A DNA stretch of 64,000 nucleotides. Source: Polyangiaceae bacterium. Its GTDB lineage: Bacteria; Myxococcota_A; Polyangia; Polyangiales; Polyangiaceae. The stretch is from contig JABTUA010000002.1 of assembly GCA_015075635.1 (NCBI GenBank), forward strand, positions 1,488,001 to 1,552,000. Reading direction: 5' to 3'. The translations under genes were made by a program, and so were the position numbers. The notes under the pieces were generated by a model that worked only from the letters and a program-made list of their open reading frames with translations, had not been told where the DNA came from and made no database searches. Position 1 is the stretch's first letter; each line of letters opens with the position of its first letter. Shown one piece after another: positions 1 through 8,659 of the stretch.

Positions 1-212
1 TGCCGGCCAGCAACGTTCCCGCCAAAGACGGCTGCGATCCCCACGACCGCGTGCGCGACCTCACCCCTTCGTTCGATCAGCAGGACGAGTTCTTCCGCAC
101 CGGGACCATCGGCTGGTACTGCAAGGGCGCCTGCAACTGCAACGACGCCCTGAGCGCCGACCCCAAGGAAGAGGAGCGTTGCGACGAAACCTACGAGAGC
201 CAGTGCAAGTGA
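1..212 (+). CDS. C-terminal end of a Cys-rich, probably secreted protein (partial)
   Basis: The reading frame enters the window open at base 3 and stops with TGA at 210-212, giving about 69 residues. They hold seven cysteines, with a CKGACNC cluster in the middle and an ESQCK end, which suggests a disulfide-bonded secreted protein. The 5' part lies outside the window, so no family can be assigned. The stop is followed within a few bases by the coding frame of the membrane glycosyltransferase, so the two are probably co-transcribed. Confidence 0.5.
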   Translation, partial: PASNVPAKDGCDPHDRVRDLTPSFDQQDEFFRTGTIGWYCKGACNCNDALSADPKEEERCDETYESQCK

Positions 213-297
213 GCTGAGCCGGCTCTCCGCGCCGAGCATCATTCTCTGGCTCGCGGCGCTCGGCGCCTACGCTCTGTACCTCTCGTACACGGGCCCG

Positions 298-1479
298 ATG
301 CAGCGCAACCCGGACGCGGGCTCGCACCTGGCGTACGTGCGCTTCCTGGCGGAGAAGCAGGCGCTGCCCGGCCCCGGCGACTGCTCCGTGTGCCACCACC
401 CGCCGCTCTACTACGCGGCGGCCGCGCTGGTGTCTCTCGCCTTCGGCTCCGGGCGCGCGCTGCAGCTCTTGTCGCTGGTCGCGCTGGGCGGTTTCGGCCT
501 CTTGGCGGCGCGCTGTTTCGCCCGCCTGTTCGCGCGGCCGGCCCAGCAGGCGCTGGCCACGGCGTTGGTGGTGCTCTGGCCGCTCGGCGTGATCGCCTCC
601 GCCCGCGTCAACAACGACGTGGCGTTCTACCTGGTCGCCGCCGCCTGCTTCTACTTTCTGCTCCGCTGGTGGCAAACGCCCGAGACGCGCTGGCTCGGCC
701 TCGCCGCGGGCGCGGCCGCGCTCGGCCTGTTCGTGAAAGCGAACGCGCTGGTCTTGGTGCTCTTGGTGCTGGCGGTGGTCCTGCTCCGGACCGCGCGTCG
801 CGGTGGATCGGGGCGCAGCCAGTGGCTGCTCGCGGGCGCGCTGGTCATGGTGGCCGCGCTCCACGGCTTCTTCCGCGCGGGCGCCGGGGGAGCGCTCTCG
901 CACCGCGTGCTCGGCACCGCCTACAAGACCGCGCCCGGCGAGCTCGACCCGCGCGGCGCGGGCTACTACACGCGCTTCGAGCCGCGCTCCTTCGTCCGGG
1001 TGCCGTACGCCGAGGCCGCGATCCCCAGAGGCTTGGAGCCCACGTTCTGGAACCACTGGCTCAAGTCCAGCCTGCACGGCACGCGCACCCGGGTGTTCGC
1101 GTTCCTCGCCGCGCCCGAGCCACCCGCGGCGCGCCGCGTCGCCCAGACGCTGAACGCGCTGCTCCTCGCGCTGCTCGCGTTCGGCATCGCAGGCGCTTGG
1201 CTGTCGCGGCGCTTCGCCGGGCCATATCGGGAGCTCCTGGCGGTGTCCGCCGGTGTCTGGGTCGCGGCGGCCGTCGCGTTCCATGCCTTGGTCCCCACGG
1301 GGCACCACGCCGACTTCCGCTTCGTCTTTCCGGTGCTGATCCCGGCGAGCGCGCTCTACGTGGACATCACCTACGGCCTGCGCCGTCGCGGGCTCTGGCT
1401 CTGGCACGCCGGCTATCTGCTGGTCGAGCTGTTCGTCGCGTTCTCGCTGGCGTACGTCTTGGCGTTGCGGGTGAGCTGA
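298..1479 (+). CDS. GT-C fold membrane glycosyltransferase-like protein (family 39/ArnT-like)
   Basis: This is a polytopic membrane protein with about 9-10 hydrophobic helices. A HHPPLYY motif near residue 30 recalls the first-loop motifs of GT-C glycosyltransferases that use polyprenyl-phosphate sugars. The first ATG is at 298, but the same frame is open back to the stop at 151-153. It encodes a good transmembrane helix just upstream (bases 238-297, IILWLAALGAYALYL). The family expects that helix, so the protein probably starts earlier, perhaps at CTG 214 right after the previous gene's stop. No ATG, GTG or TTG exists there. The start is therefore uncertain, and a start-region sequence error is possible. 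The substrate is unknown. Confidence 0.7.
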   Translation: MQRNPDAGSHLAYVRFLAEKQALPGPGDCSVCHHPPLYYAAAALVSLAFGSGRALQLLSLVALGGFGLLAARCFARLFARPAQQALATALVVLWPLGVIASARVNNDVAFYLVAAACFYFLLRWWQTPETRWLGLAAGAAALGLFVKANALVLVLLVLAVVLLRTARRGGSGRSQWLLAGALVMVAALHGFFRAGAGGALSHRVLGTAYKTAPGELDPRGAGYYTRFEPRSFVRVPYAEAAIPRGLEPTFWNHWLKSSLHGTRTRVFAFLAAPEPPAARRVAQTLNALLLALLAFGIAGAWLSRRFAGPYRELLAVSAGVWVAAAVAFHALVPTGHHADFRFVFPVLIPASALYVDITYGLRRRGLWLWHAGYLLVELFVAFSLAYVLALRVS

Positions 1480-1486
1480 GCCGCCG

Positions 1487-2113
1487 TCACGCAGCTCGGA
1501 GGTCCACGAACGCCGGGTGGCGCTCCAACCCTTGAACGGCGTCGGCGACCCATGGCGGAAGCGCCCCGTAGATCTTTCTCAGCTTCCCGTCCTCGGTGCG
1601 CGCACACAGGCGCGCATCGACGCCGTCCACGGAGTTGTCGTAGATGTACACGCGGTCGGCCAGGCGAATTGCTGCCGAGAGGTTCGCCATCGACTTCCCG
1701 TAGCGGCTGATGATCTTCTCGATGGGGACGGTGTGCCCACCCTGCATCACCCGGCCCGCAACCCGCGCGGCATTGATGCGCGGATCCTCCGTGCCGATGA
1801 AGAACACCCGCACGAAGTAGCCGCTGGACTTGGCTCGCTGCAAGAAGTCGACCTTCTCGGGCGTCGAGAACACCGTCTCGAACGCGATGCCGGACTGTTT
1901 CCTCAGGAGCTCCTCCCGCCGCGCGGTCGTCCATTCAGCGGCCTCGAGCGTTGCGCGGGGAGAATTCCAGTCCCCGAAGCGCGTTTGGGCGATGTCGTCG
2001 GGGTTCAGGTACTCGACGCCGTGACTCCAGTGGTCGTCTCGCAGGCGCACGGTGACCGTCGTCTTTCCGGCGCCATTGGGTCCGGCGATCACCAGCAGGA
2101 CGGGGCGGGTCAC
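1487..2113 (-). CDS. Zeta-toxin family P-loop kinase
   Basis: The 208-residue protein has a Walker A motif GPNGAGKTT at residues 12-20. It also carries the family's later blocks: FETVFS, a FFIGTEDPRINAARV strand-helix, a GGHTVP turn and YIYDNS. Known zeta toxins phosphorylate UDP-N-acetylglucosamine and poison peptidoglycan synthesis; related chromosomal copies may act on other small molecules. The GTG start overlaps the stop of the small upstream gene (GTGA), so the pair is translationally coupled, as in toxin-antitoxin operons. Length is normal for a single-domain zeta protein. Toxicity is inferred, not shown. Confidence 0.85.
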   Translation of the reverse strand: MTRPVLLVIAGPNGAGKTTVTVRLRDDHWSHGVEYLNPDDIAQTRFGDWNSPRATLEAAEWTTARREELLRKQSGIAFETVFSTPEKVDFLQRAKSSGYFVRVFFIGTEDPRINAARVAGRVMQGGHTVPIEKIISRYGKSMANLSAAIRLADRVYIYDNSVDGVDARLCARTEDGKLRKIYGALPPWVADAVQGLERHPAFVDLRAA

Positions 2114-2328
2114 CGCTCGCTCTCGGTGCGGCGAGCCTGCTGATCGAGCTGAGCAAGGACACGAGCTCGAAGCACCGCCACATCGTCCCGGAGCCGGGCG
2201 AGCGCCGCCCGATGGCGCTCGGCGACGCCCGCGAAAGCCTCCTTTGCCAAGAGCTCTAGCTGCGCGTCCGTCGGGTCGAACGACGGATCCCCGAAGTCGG
2301 CGCGGGTCTCGTCAGCCGCGGTGCTCAT
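2110..2328 (-). CDS. Small acidic helical protein, putative partner/antitoxin of the zeta-like kinase
   Basis: The 72-residue protein is predicted to be almost entirely alpha-helical, with an acidic N-terminus and a C-terminal heptad-like stretch rich in Ala, Leu and Arg. It starts at ATG 2328 and its stop overlaps the GTG of the zeta-like kinase. Position, size and coupling match an epsilon-type antitoxin or an unrelated chromosomal counterpart, but I recognise no sequence family. A co-expressed helper without antitoxin activity is equally possible. Confidence 0.65.
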   Translation of the reverse strand: MSTAADETRADFGDPSFDPTDAQLELLAKEAFAGVAERHRAALARLRDDVAVLRARVLAQLDQQARRTESER

Positions 2329-2373
2329 GCGAAAAGCCTACGTGAAACGCCGAGGTTGTCCAACGGAGGGCGC

Positions 2374-2991
2374 CTACTCCGGCGGCGGCTGTGCGAACGG
2401 CGATTGCTCGGGTGGGGAAGGCGGCTCGGGGTACTCCGGCGGCTCGGGTCGCGGCTCCGGCAAGTAGTGAGGTCGGCGCGGCGTCGGGTCCTCCCAGAGC
2501 GGGATCGGCGCCTTCAAGAGCAAACCAACCTCGCCGTAGGTTCGCGACTCGGGCTCTCCGAAGAGGTGACCGACGCCGCCGTACAGGTGCACGACCGCGA
2601 GCGAGAAGAGCAAGCGCCCGCGCAACCCGTCTGCCCGCGCGCCGTCGGAGAACGCCGAGACGTAGCCGAAGTCGAGCCCGAAGATCGCGACACCGCCTTC
2701 GAGCCCCGCGGAGAGGCGCGTCATGTCCGAGCCGAAGTCGCGCAGCACGTCCGTGTACGCGCCGAACCAATACGCGCTCTCGTCCAGGTAGACCAAGCTG
2801 AGCTCGGGGCCGACCAGGAAGCCGTTCGGCGCCGGGTCGGGGTTGATGGAGTACCCGAAGCTCATGCCTACCGGCAGCCAGACCGAGTCGCGGATCTTCG
2901 GACCGCCGTCGGCGCGGGCGGCGCCGGCGCCGAGGCTCGCCGCAAGCCAGGCGAAGCCGGCCAAGGTCCAGGTGCGAAGGCTCTTCTTCAT
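2374..2991 (-). CDS. Secreted envelope protein with Pro-rich C-terminus
   Basis: The 205-residue protein starts with a classical signal peptide (MKKSLRTWTLAGFAWLAAS, cleavage near AARADG). An amphipathic beta-rich middle follows, with alternating aromatic and Gly segments as in small outer-membrane barrels. The last 30 residues are rich in Pro and Glu and probably disordered. ATG 2991 overlaps the stop of the upstream lipoprotein gene (ATGA), so the two are coupled and probably work together in the envelope. No specific family is recognised. Confidence 0.75.
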   Translation of the reverse strand: MKKSLRTWTLAGFAWLAASLGAGAARADGGPKIRDSVWLPVGMSFGYSINPDPAPNGFLVGPELSLVYLDESAYWFGAYTDVLRDFGSDMTRLSAGLEGGVAIFGLDFGYVSAFSDGARADGLRGRLLFSLAVVHLYGGVGHLFGEPESRTYGEVGLLLKAPIPLWEDPTPRRPHYLPEPRPEPPEYPEPPSPPEQSPFAQPPPE

Positions 2992-3617
2992 TTCAGCTCC
3001 AGTCTCACGCCGTGTACCGGCTCCAGCTCCGTGAGCTCGACGGCGACGCGGGCGCGCCCGGCGACGTCCACGCGACGTCCTTCCACGCTGAGCGAGGCGA
3101 TGCGCCCGTGGGGATCCGTCACCAGGACCTCGAGCCGTTCGATGGGTCCGCTCCAGTAGGCGCCGCTCTTCAGGGTGTAGGCAAAGTCGCCGTTGCCTCG
3201 CTGCGTGTAGCGGACGCGCAGCCAGCCGTCGTGACGCGCGAGCTCGGCGCCGCCGACCCACAGATCCCAGGTCTGGGCCGCGTCGCCCACGGGCAGGTGG
3301 CCCGGCTCGCTCGGCGCCACGGGCAGCGGCAGCGCCTCCCGTCCAACCAGCTCTGCCGCGAAGCCTTGCGCGGCGCCCCGCGGGCCGGCCACCGGGAAGG
3401 TCATGACCCGATCCCGCGGCGCGCCCCGGGCGACGAAGCGGAACAGCGCGCTGACGTTCACGCTGCCGTCGCGCTCCACGTCGATGCTCAGGGTCTCGTG
3501 GGCGAGGGCCAGGCCCTGGTCCTCCACGTAGGGGTAGCGGGCAACCAAGCCCATGCCGCCTCCGCTGCACGCCGCGGACGAGAGGGCGACCGCTGCGACC
3601 GCCAGCTTCAGCTCCAC
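2988..3617 (-). CDS. Predicted lipoprotein, first gene of a two-gene envelope operon
   Basis: I chose GTG 3617 because GGGGAG lies six bases upstream and because this start gives a clean lipoprotein signal (LKLAVAAVALSSAAC, lipobox SAAC) for a 209-residue protein. A much longer open frame runs upstream into the neighbouring transposase remnant, but this is not a real fusion. The mature part is beta-rich with conserved aromatic residues (TWDLWVGG, GAYWSGPIERL). Coupled by ATGA to the envelope protein downstream. Function unknown. Confidence 0.75.
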   Translation of the reverse strand: MELKLAVAAVALSSAACSGGGMGLVARYPYVEDQGLALAHETLSIDVERDGSVNVSALFRFVARGAPRDRVMTFPVAGPRGAAQGFAAELVGREALPLPVAPSEPGHLPVGDAAQTWDLWVGGAELARHDGWLRVRYTQRGNGDFAYTLKSGAYWSGPIERLEVLVTDPHGRIASLSVEGRRVDVAGRARVAVELTELEPVHGVRLELK

Positions 3618-3784
3618 ACCATCTCCCCTACTACGGGTCCGCGCCGCGGACGACCAGGCAGTCTCGATCGGTTCTCCGCGAGTCGAACTGGGTCGCCACC
3701 ACCGGCTGGGAAGTGGTGACCCGGGACGGGGCGGTAGAGAGGAGCCTGGGCCGCACAGGAGCAAGCGCCATCGAGCCGCTACGG

Positions 3785-4706
3785 GGGCAGAAGCCCGAGG
3801 GCAATGATCGAGGCGAAGTCTGTCAAAGAGCAGGTCGGCGCGCAGGCCTTGGCAGCGCTCACGCAGGCGCCGGCGGCTGATGGGCAGTCTCGACGCCCCA
3901 GTGGCGGCGCACGACGAGCAGCCATTGGACCTCGCTGAGTCGAGAGCGCGGCAAGCTGGAAACGAAGTAGCGGTTGTCGCTCGCGACCCGGACGCCCTTG
4001 GAATCGAGCGTCTCGACCTCGACGCGGAGCACGGTCCTGAGATGCTCCCAACCTTCCGGCGCGGCAAGGGCTTCACCGAGGTAGATGCGCCGCACGACGG
4101 AGCGACCGTGGTGGAGATCCGTGCTGGAGGCGGCGGCCTGGTCAGGCTCCAGGCCACCCTGGTCAGCGTGGCACTGACGGTCCGAACGACTCCGACCAGG
4201 CGCGCATCGGCCGTCGCCGTCTGACGCTGGGCGAAGAAGTCGTCAGCGGCAGGCACACGGGTCGCCTTGCCGTCGAGCGAGACGACGCCGAAGGGTAAGC
4301 CGTTGGGCTCGAGCGCCTTGCGGCGCTGGGCAGCGCGAGTCGCAGCGTGCAGGGCCGGGCGGACGTCGTCGGGCTCGAGCGCTGCGAGCGCGTCCCGCAA
4401 CGTAGTGTCCGGAACACGACGTGGGATGCCGAGCTTCGCGCGCACCGCGGGCGTGAGCTCCGCGGTCAGCTGCTCGACCTCGCGCAGGCTCCTGCTCCCG
4501 GCCCCCCGAGCAGCGCGCTGGCGAGCGGCCTGCCGAGCTGCCAGCGACGTCAAATAGAGAGTCCGGCCGAGCCGGAGGAGTTCGCTCCCAGCGAGGCGTT
4601 TGTCGCGACAGCGCCACCTGGCGCGAGGCGCCGAACACGAAATGTACGGGTTGCGCGGGTCGCGGACCTCGTCGAGGCGCGCGTCGCCGAAGCGTTTGAC
4701 CGGCAT
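3785..4706 (-). pseudogene. Decayed ISAs1/IS4-type DDE transposase
   Basis: From ATG 4706 the frame encodes family-like blocks: VPDTTLRDALAALEP, RKALEPNGLPFG and VVSLDGKAT. It then drifts out of frame near 4200-4225. A second frame continues with RRIYLGEALAAPEGWEHLRT, RYFVSSLPRSRL and RRHWGVETAHQ, the usual C-terminal block of these transposases, and then ends early. The stretch that should carry the catalytic DDE core between the two blocks is largely missing. Total size (about 0.9 kb) is short for the family. No clear terminal inverted repeats were found. It is an inactive remnant marking this region as mobile-element territory. Confidence 0.7.
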
Positions 4707-4778
4707 GCCGATGACTCTGCGTTGAGTGCGACCTGTTCGAGGCACGGATGAGCTCCTTTCCTTCGTCCGCATGCGTGC

Positions 4779-4844
4779 CCACGGCGCTGCCGCTGACAAA
4801 GACCAATGAGGGCACTCCGAGCACACCCTTTGTCGGGGTGTGCC
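4779..4844 (-). repeat. Hairpin plus conserved 27-bp block, copy 1 (doubles as terminator of the HNH gene)
   Basis: Read on the minus strand, an 8-bp perfect stem with a 7-base loop (4822-4844) follows the HNH stop codon by nine bases. After a 16-base spacer comes a 27-bp block (4779-4805) that is identical to 8174-8200 on the other strand. The spacer sequences are also similar between the copies. The hairpin could terminate HNH transcription, although no T-run follows it. Confidence 0.65.
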
Positions 4845-4853
4845 CGAACCGTC

Positions 4854-5996
4854 TCAGGGTGTGAGAATGGCGAGCGTCGCGCGAAGCATCGGCTCGAGCA
4901 GCGGCTCCACCTCGCAGAGGCGTGCCTGCTCGACGGCTCGTCGCGCGTCCGCTCGCTTGAACCCCATCCGAACCAGCGCTCCGAGGACCTTCTCGGAGAC
5001 GCCGCCCTCGGGCGCAAGCGGCGGCGTGGGAGGCGTGTTCCGTTTTCGCCTCGCTCGCGCCTCCGAGATCCTGTTCTGGATGTGCTCCTCGCCGAAGACC
5101 TGGCGCGCTCGGTGAGCGTTGTGAGGCCTGCAAAGCAAGCAGCAGTTGTCCACCGTCGTGGGCCCGCCCTTCGCGAACGGATCGATGTGCTCGATGGTGA
5201 GGAAGCGCTTGGCGGAGCAACGCCGCCCTTCGGCATCGGTGAAGGTGCACTGGTTGCCGTCCCGCTCCCTGACCGCTCGCTGGACATCCACCGGAACGTG
5301 CCGCGAGCCCGGCTTCGTCTCGCGGCGCTTGCGGGGCTTGCCCGCGCCGGCGCGGCGCTTCGTCTCCCGCTCGATGAGCAGGTCCAGCGCGCGCTCGAGG
5401 ATCGTCGCGAGGTCGCCGCTGGGCACCGTGTGGCTGAGCAGCGCCCGGGCCTGCTCGAGCTTGTCGCGGAACGCAGCGTGGGCGCTGAATTCCACGCGAA
5501 CGCTCTCCGGCGAGAGCGGCTCGACGCGAGGGCGAGGCGCCTGGGCCGGCGGCGGGGCCGGCGGCGGGGCCGGGGTACCTGCCCCGGACCATGTGGACAA
5601 CTGCCCTTGTACCGGCTCGGGCGTGACCGGGGTGATGGTCGGCGGCACGTCCGGCCGCGGGAACCAGCGGGCGAGCAGCTCCTCGAGCTGTCGCTTGGAC
5701 TTCCCTCGCGCCTCGGCGAGGAGCTGCTCGGCGTTGTCGTCCGTCAGGTGGCCGGAGAGCAGGAACAGCCCCGTCAGGTGGAGCTCGCCGCTGGCGAGGT
5801 CATCGAGCACCTGGGGGAACTGCTGGGCCAGGCGGGCCACACGCACACGCTTGGTCGCGCGGTCCTCGGAATAGCCGAGGCGCTCGGTGCAGTAGGCGAA
5901 GAGGGAGGAACACGCATCGTCCAGGTACAGGTTGCGGCGGTCGAGCTCTGCCAGGTGGAAGATGACGTTGGCGCACGCCGACCGCTCCGAGCTCAC
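4854..5996 (-). CDS. HNH endonuclease with a UBA/RuvA-like C-terminal helix bundle
   Basis: The N-terminal 130 residues are helical and match the myxobacterial DUF222-like HNH proteins (LAELDRRNLYL, SSLFAYCTERL). A Pro/Ala-rich linker follows near residues 130-160. The HNH domain at about 235-310 has the Cys pairs and histidines of a Zn-bound betabetaalpha-metal nuclease (CTFTDAEGRRC, IEHIDPFAKGG, CCLLCRPHN). The last 40 residues (VLGALVRMGFKRADARRA) resemble the RuvA C-terminal/UBA helix bundle. The available start is GTG 5996. Family homology seems to run about 18 residues further upstream (LSSVSDHELRERLSAAV), where no start codon is in frame. An ATG in another frame near 6070 suggests a one-base frameshift, so the gene may be damaged at its 5' end. 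Confidence 0.75.
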   Translation of the reverse strand: MSSERSACANVIFHLAELDRRNLYLDDACSSLFAYCTERLGYSEDRATKRVRVARLAQQFPQVLDDLASGELHLTGLFLLSGHLTDDNAEQLLAEARGKSKRQLEELLARWFPRPDVPPTITPVTPEPVQGQLSTWSGAGTPAPPPAPPPAQAPRPRVEPLSPESVRVEFSAHAAFRDKLEQARALLSHTVPSGDLATILERALDLLIERETKRRAGAGKPRKRRETKPGSRHVPVDVQRAVRERDGNQCTFTDAEGRRCSAKRFLTIEHIDPFAKGGPTTVDNCCLLCRPHNAHRARQVFGEEHIQNRISEARARRKRNTPPTPPLAPEGGVSEKVLGALVRMGFKRADARRAVEQARLCEVEPLLEPMLRATLAILTP

Positions 5997-6328
5997 GGCG
6001 GCCGAAAGTCGCTCGCGGAGCTCGTGGTCGGAGACCGAAGAGAGCGTTCATGCTTTCTGGCATATCACGCGATTTTTCGAGCTCGCTGCTGACACGCTGC
6101 GCGCGTTTCGGGCATCTGAACGCGTCGCGCGTCGTCGCGCGCACGAACGCGCACGAGCGCGTCACCACGCGCGAGCGAGAGGCCCTCACCCGCGTGGTCG
6201 TCGAACGCGAACGCGCGTCGCTCGAGAATGCGTCAAGAGAAATCGACGTCTCGATGCTCTTTCCTTCAGGTCACCGTACGCTGAAAATCGGGATAGGGGC
6301 GCCGGTTTCGCCCGGCGACCCCTCCCAC

Positions 6329-6362
6329 ACCACCGGACGTGCGGGACCGCATCCGGCGGTTC
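6329..6362 (-). ncRNA. Group II intron domain V
   Basis: Exactly 34 bases, starting GAACCGCCGG and ending GTCCGGTGGT, which pair into the two-helix hairpin with a short apical loop characteristic of catalytic domain V. It lies between the RT stop (6375) and the domain VI hairpin (6287-6326), as expected. The catalytic core is apparently intact even though the protein gene is not. Confidence 0.8.
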
Positions 6363-6374
6363 GAAAAGTTGAGG

Positions 6375-7716
6375 TCACGCGGCGAGCCGGGGTACGCCCA
6401 GCTCGTCGAAGAGCGAGTTTGGAAGTGCGATTTGGATGTCTCTGATTGCGCTCCGCCACCAACGGCGGTGGTTGGCAGCACCGCGACGAGAGCGCCACAC
6501 GGTCAGACCGCGTGACACGAGCTCCCGAAACACGGTGCGACCGCGTCGCCACTGCTTGAGCTGGAGCATTCTCAGCCGGCGTCGAATCCAACGGTCGAGA
6601 TCGGCGAAGACCTTCGGCGTTTTGGCCAGATCGAAGTATGCCTTCCATCCGGTTAGGAATGCTTTCAAGTCCTCGCAAACCCGCGCCAGGCTTCTTCCGC
6701 CGTTACGGCGGGTAGTCCGCCGCACTCGAGCTTTCATCGCTGCAACGGCCTTCGGTGCGACGCGGACTCGGATCTCGCGTTTGGGCGCTGCCCAGTATGC
6801 GAAACCGAGAAACTGTCGCTCGAAGGCATGTGCGACCGCGCTTTTCGACTCGTTGATTTGGAGCCGTTGCTTCGCGTAGAGCCGCCGGAGCAGCTCCATC
6901 ACGCGCTCGCCGGCGCGCCGCGACCGCACGTAAACGTTGCAGTCATCGGCGTAGCGCACGAAGGCGTGTCCGCGCTTCTCCAGCTCCTTGTCGATGTCAT
7001 CGAGCAGCACGTTCGCGAGCAACGGCGAGAGTGGCCCGCCTTGCGGCGTTCCCTCGTGCCGTTCCACCACCACTCCGCCGACCATGATGCCGGCGTTCAA
7101 GTAGCGGCGGATGAGTCCGAGCATCGTCTTGCCCGCGATCCGCTTCGCGAGCTTTCCCATCAGCACGTCGTGGTTGACGCGATCGAAGAATTTCTCCAGA
7201 TCGACATCGACCACCCACCGCCGGCCCTCTTGCACGAAGCGTTGCGCTTCACGAACAGCGTCGTGCGCGCCCGCCCGGGTCGAAAGCCGTGGCTGTGCTG
7301 CGAGCTCGGATCGAACATCGGTTGCAGGACCTGAAGCAGGGCCTGCTGGATGAACTCGATCGAGCACCGTAGGAATGCCGAGCTCTCGCATTCCGCCGGT
7401 TCCTTGGGAATTAGCTGCCGTCTCACCGGCGCGGGCCGATACGCCCCGTGAGCAACTGCTCGCGGAGCTCGTGCCAGTGAGCGCGCAGGTAGTCGGGCAA
7501 CTCGCTTACGGTCATCCCATCGATACCAGGACTGCCCTTGTTCCTTTTCACTCGTTTCAACGCGGCCTGAAGATTCTGGCGTTCACACACCTTCATCATC
7601 AGGTCGCTCGCTCCCGAGCGTACGAGCTCATGCGTCGCCATCGGCACTTCCTCGCTCCGCGGGTTGTTCGGGGCTTCACCCCTATCTGCCAGCGGGAGCT
7701 CCAGTTGCCCGGACAT
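6375..7716 (-). pseudogene. ltrA: Group II intron reverse transcriptase/maturase (LtrA-like), frameshifted
   Basis: The natural start is probably ATG 7716 (MSGQLELPLADRG). N-terminal RT0/RT1 blocks (VKRNKGSPGIDGMTVSELPD) are in one frame to about 7425. A second frame holds RRQLIPKE and FIQQALLQVLQPMFDP...SHGFRPGR. A third holds RELGIPTVLDR and everything from AHDAVREAQRF to the C-terminal LGVPRLAA. At least four frame changes therefore cluster at about 7275-7440; at GFRPGR two bases seem to have been lost. The polymerase motif VRYADD and the maturase X region downstream are intact. No endonuclease domain follows, as is normal for class C. Not functional as read. Confidence 0.85.
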
Positions 7717-8132
7717 CTGAGACCTGGTGCCTTTGAGACCCGTTCGTTCGCTCTCCTCTTCGTTCGGTCCTTCGTCGCCGAGCTCAGCGACTACTACGAC
7801 CTCTGCTGACTTCTCGCTCCGCCGTTCGCACAGCGTCGCCCTTTCAGGCGCAAGGCGAGATCTCCCCGGGTAATTGCACAACCCTTCACCGCACGACCGC
7901 CGGATCTACGTCGTCGGGTCTTGGTCATCCGAGCTTCGCAGAATACGGCCTGCTCGCTCACCCGACTCCGCCTCGTATCCGATTCCTGTTCGTCGGCCCA
8001 CGGTTTCGCTCCCCGCTTCCTTCCCACGGTCGGTCACCCTTCCGCAGTTGCGGTTCGCTTCGATTTTGATGACCAAATTTCGAGAGGACTTCCACCTCCA
8101 AGGTTGTGCCCATGCCGGGCGCACCGCTGCTC

Positions 8133-8200
8133 GCACGCCCGCAAACAAACGGGCGTGCACGGGATGCCCTTGGTGGTCTTTGTCAGCGGCAGCGCCGTGG
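8133..8200 (+). repeat. Hairpin plus conserved 27-bp block, copy 2, interrupted upstream by the group II intron
   Basis: A 9-bp perfect stem with an 8-base loop (8133-8158) is followed after 15 bases by the 27-bp block 8174-8200, identical to the reverse complement of 4779-4805. Spacing from hairpin to block matches copy 1 within a base. If the intron is removed by eye, the sequence before the hairpin (CTGAAACGCTGCTC) also resembles that of copy 1 (CTGAGACGGTTCG). That supports the intron boundaries and an originally longer repeat. Confidence 0.65.
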
Positions 8201-8659
8201 GTCCGGAAGCTGCGCGTCGAGCTCGAGTCCGATGGCGCTCCCTCCAGGCAGCTGCACGCAGTGCCGCACTCGCGGTCATCGAGCTCTGCGTCGTGCGCTC
8301 GACCGCTGCGCCGACGCCGCCAGCGCTTCACCAACGCCCGGCGCCACCCGAGAGCCACGTCCCGACCTCCAGCGCCGGCCCGTCCTGACCTCGAGTGCGA
8401 ATTTGCGCCTGCTCGCGCGCCGTACCCGTGACCGTCCTCGACTCTTCGAGAACGCGTCGCTTCTCAACCTCTGTCCGGCCCAACTACCGAACGGGCTCGA
8501 ACGCACCATAGTCTTGCCGACCTCGGTGCCGACCGACCGCCGAAGCCTACCCGATGCCACCCGGTTTCATCCAACGGGGTCCGCGGCCCGCGGATGGAGA
8601 ACTACCGAGCTGGACTGGACGACCAGGAAGGCTCGCGCCTCGCCGATCGTAGAACCGCC
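8201..8659 (+). other. 459-bp stretch with no supportable gene
   Basis: Between repeat copy 2 and the WD40 lipoprotein gene I see no open frame with family features, no strong hairpin followed by T, and no tRNA-like fold. It presumably contains the promoter of the WD40 gene and decayed accessory DNA. Confidence 0.4.

Larger units (their letters stand above)
6287..8124 (-). mobile_element. Group II intron (IIC-like), degenerate
   Basis: On the minus strand the element opens with the group II 5' consensus GTGCG (base 8124) followed by typical domain I sequence (CATGGGCACAACCTTGGAGG). It carries a reverse-transcriptase gene, a 34-base domain V (6329-6362) and a domain VI hairpin, and ends in CTATCCCGAT at 6287, giving 1838 bp. 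The 5' exon ends 8 bases after a strong hairpin (8133-8158), the insertion signature of class C introns, which target terminator-like stem-loops. Base composition is visibly less GC-rich than the flanks. The encoded protein is broken, so the copy cannot be autonomous. Confidence 0.85.

Noticed and set aside
61..1407. A 448-residue open frame on the minus strand opposite the glycosyltransferase
   Set aside because: It has the Arg/Gly/Ala-rich composition of antisense high-GC frames and no domain. The plus-strand frame has clear membrane helices and a HHPPLYY motif.
2988..4826. A 612-residue open frame joining the lipoprotein to the transposase remnant
   Set aside because: The lipoprotein has its own GTG with a good ribosome site and signal peptide. 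The upstream part is decayed transposase in several frames.
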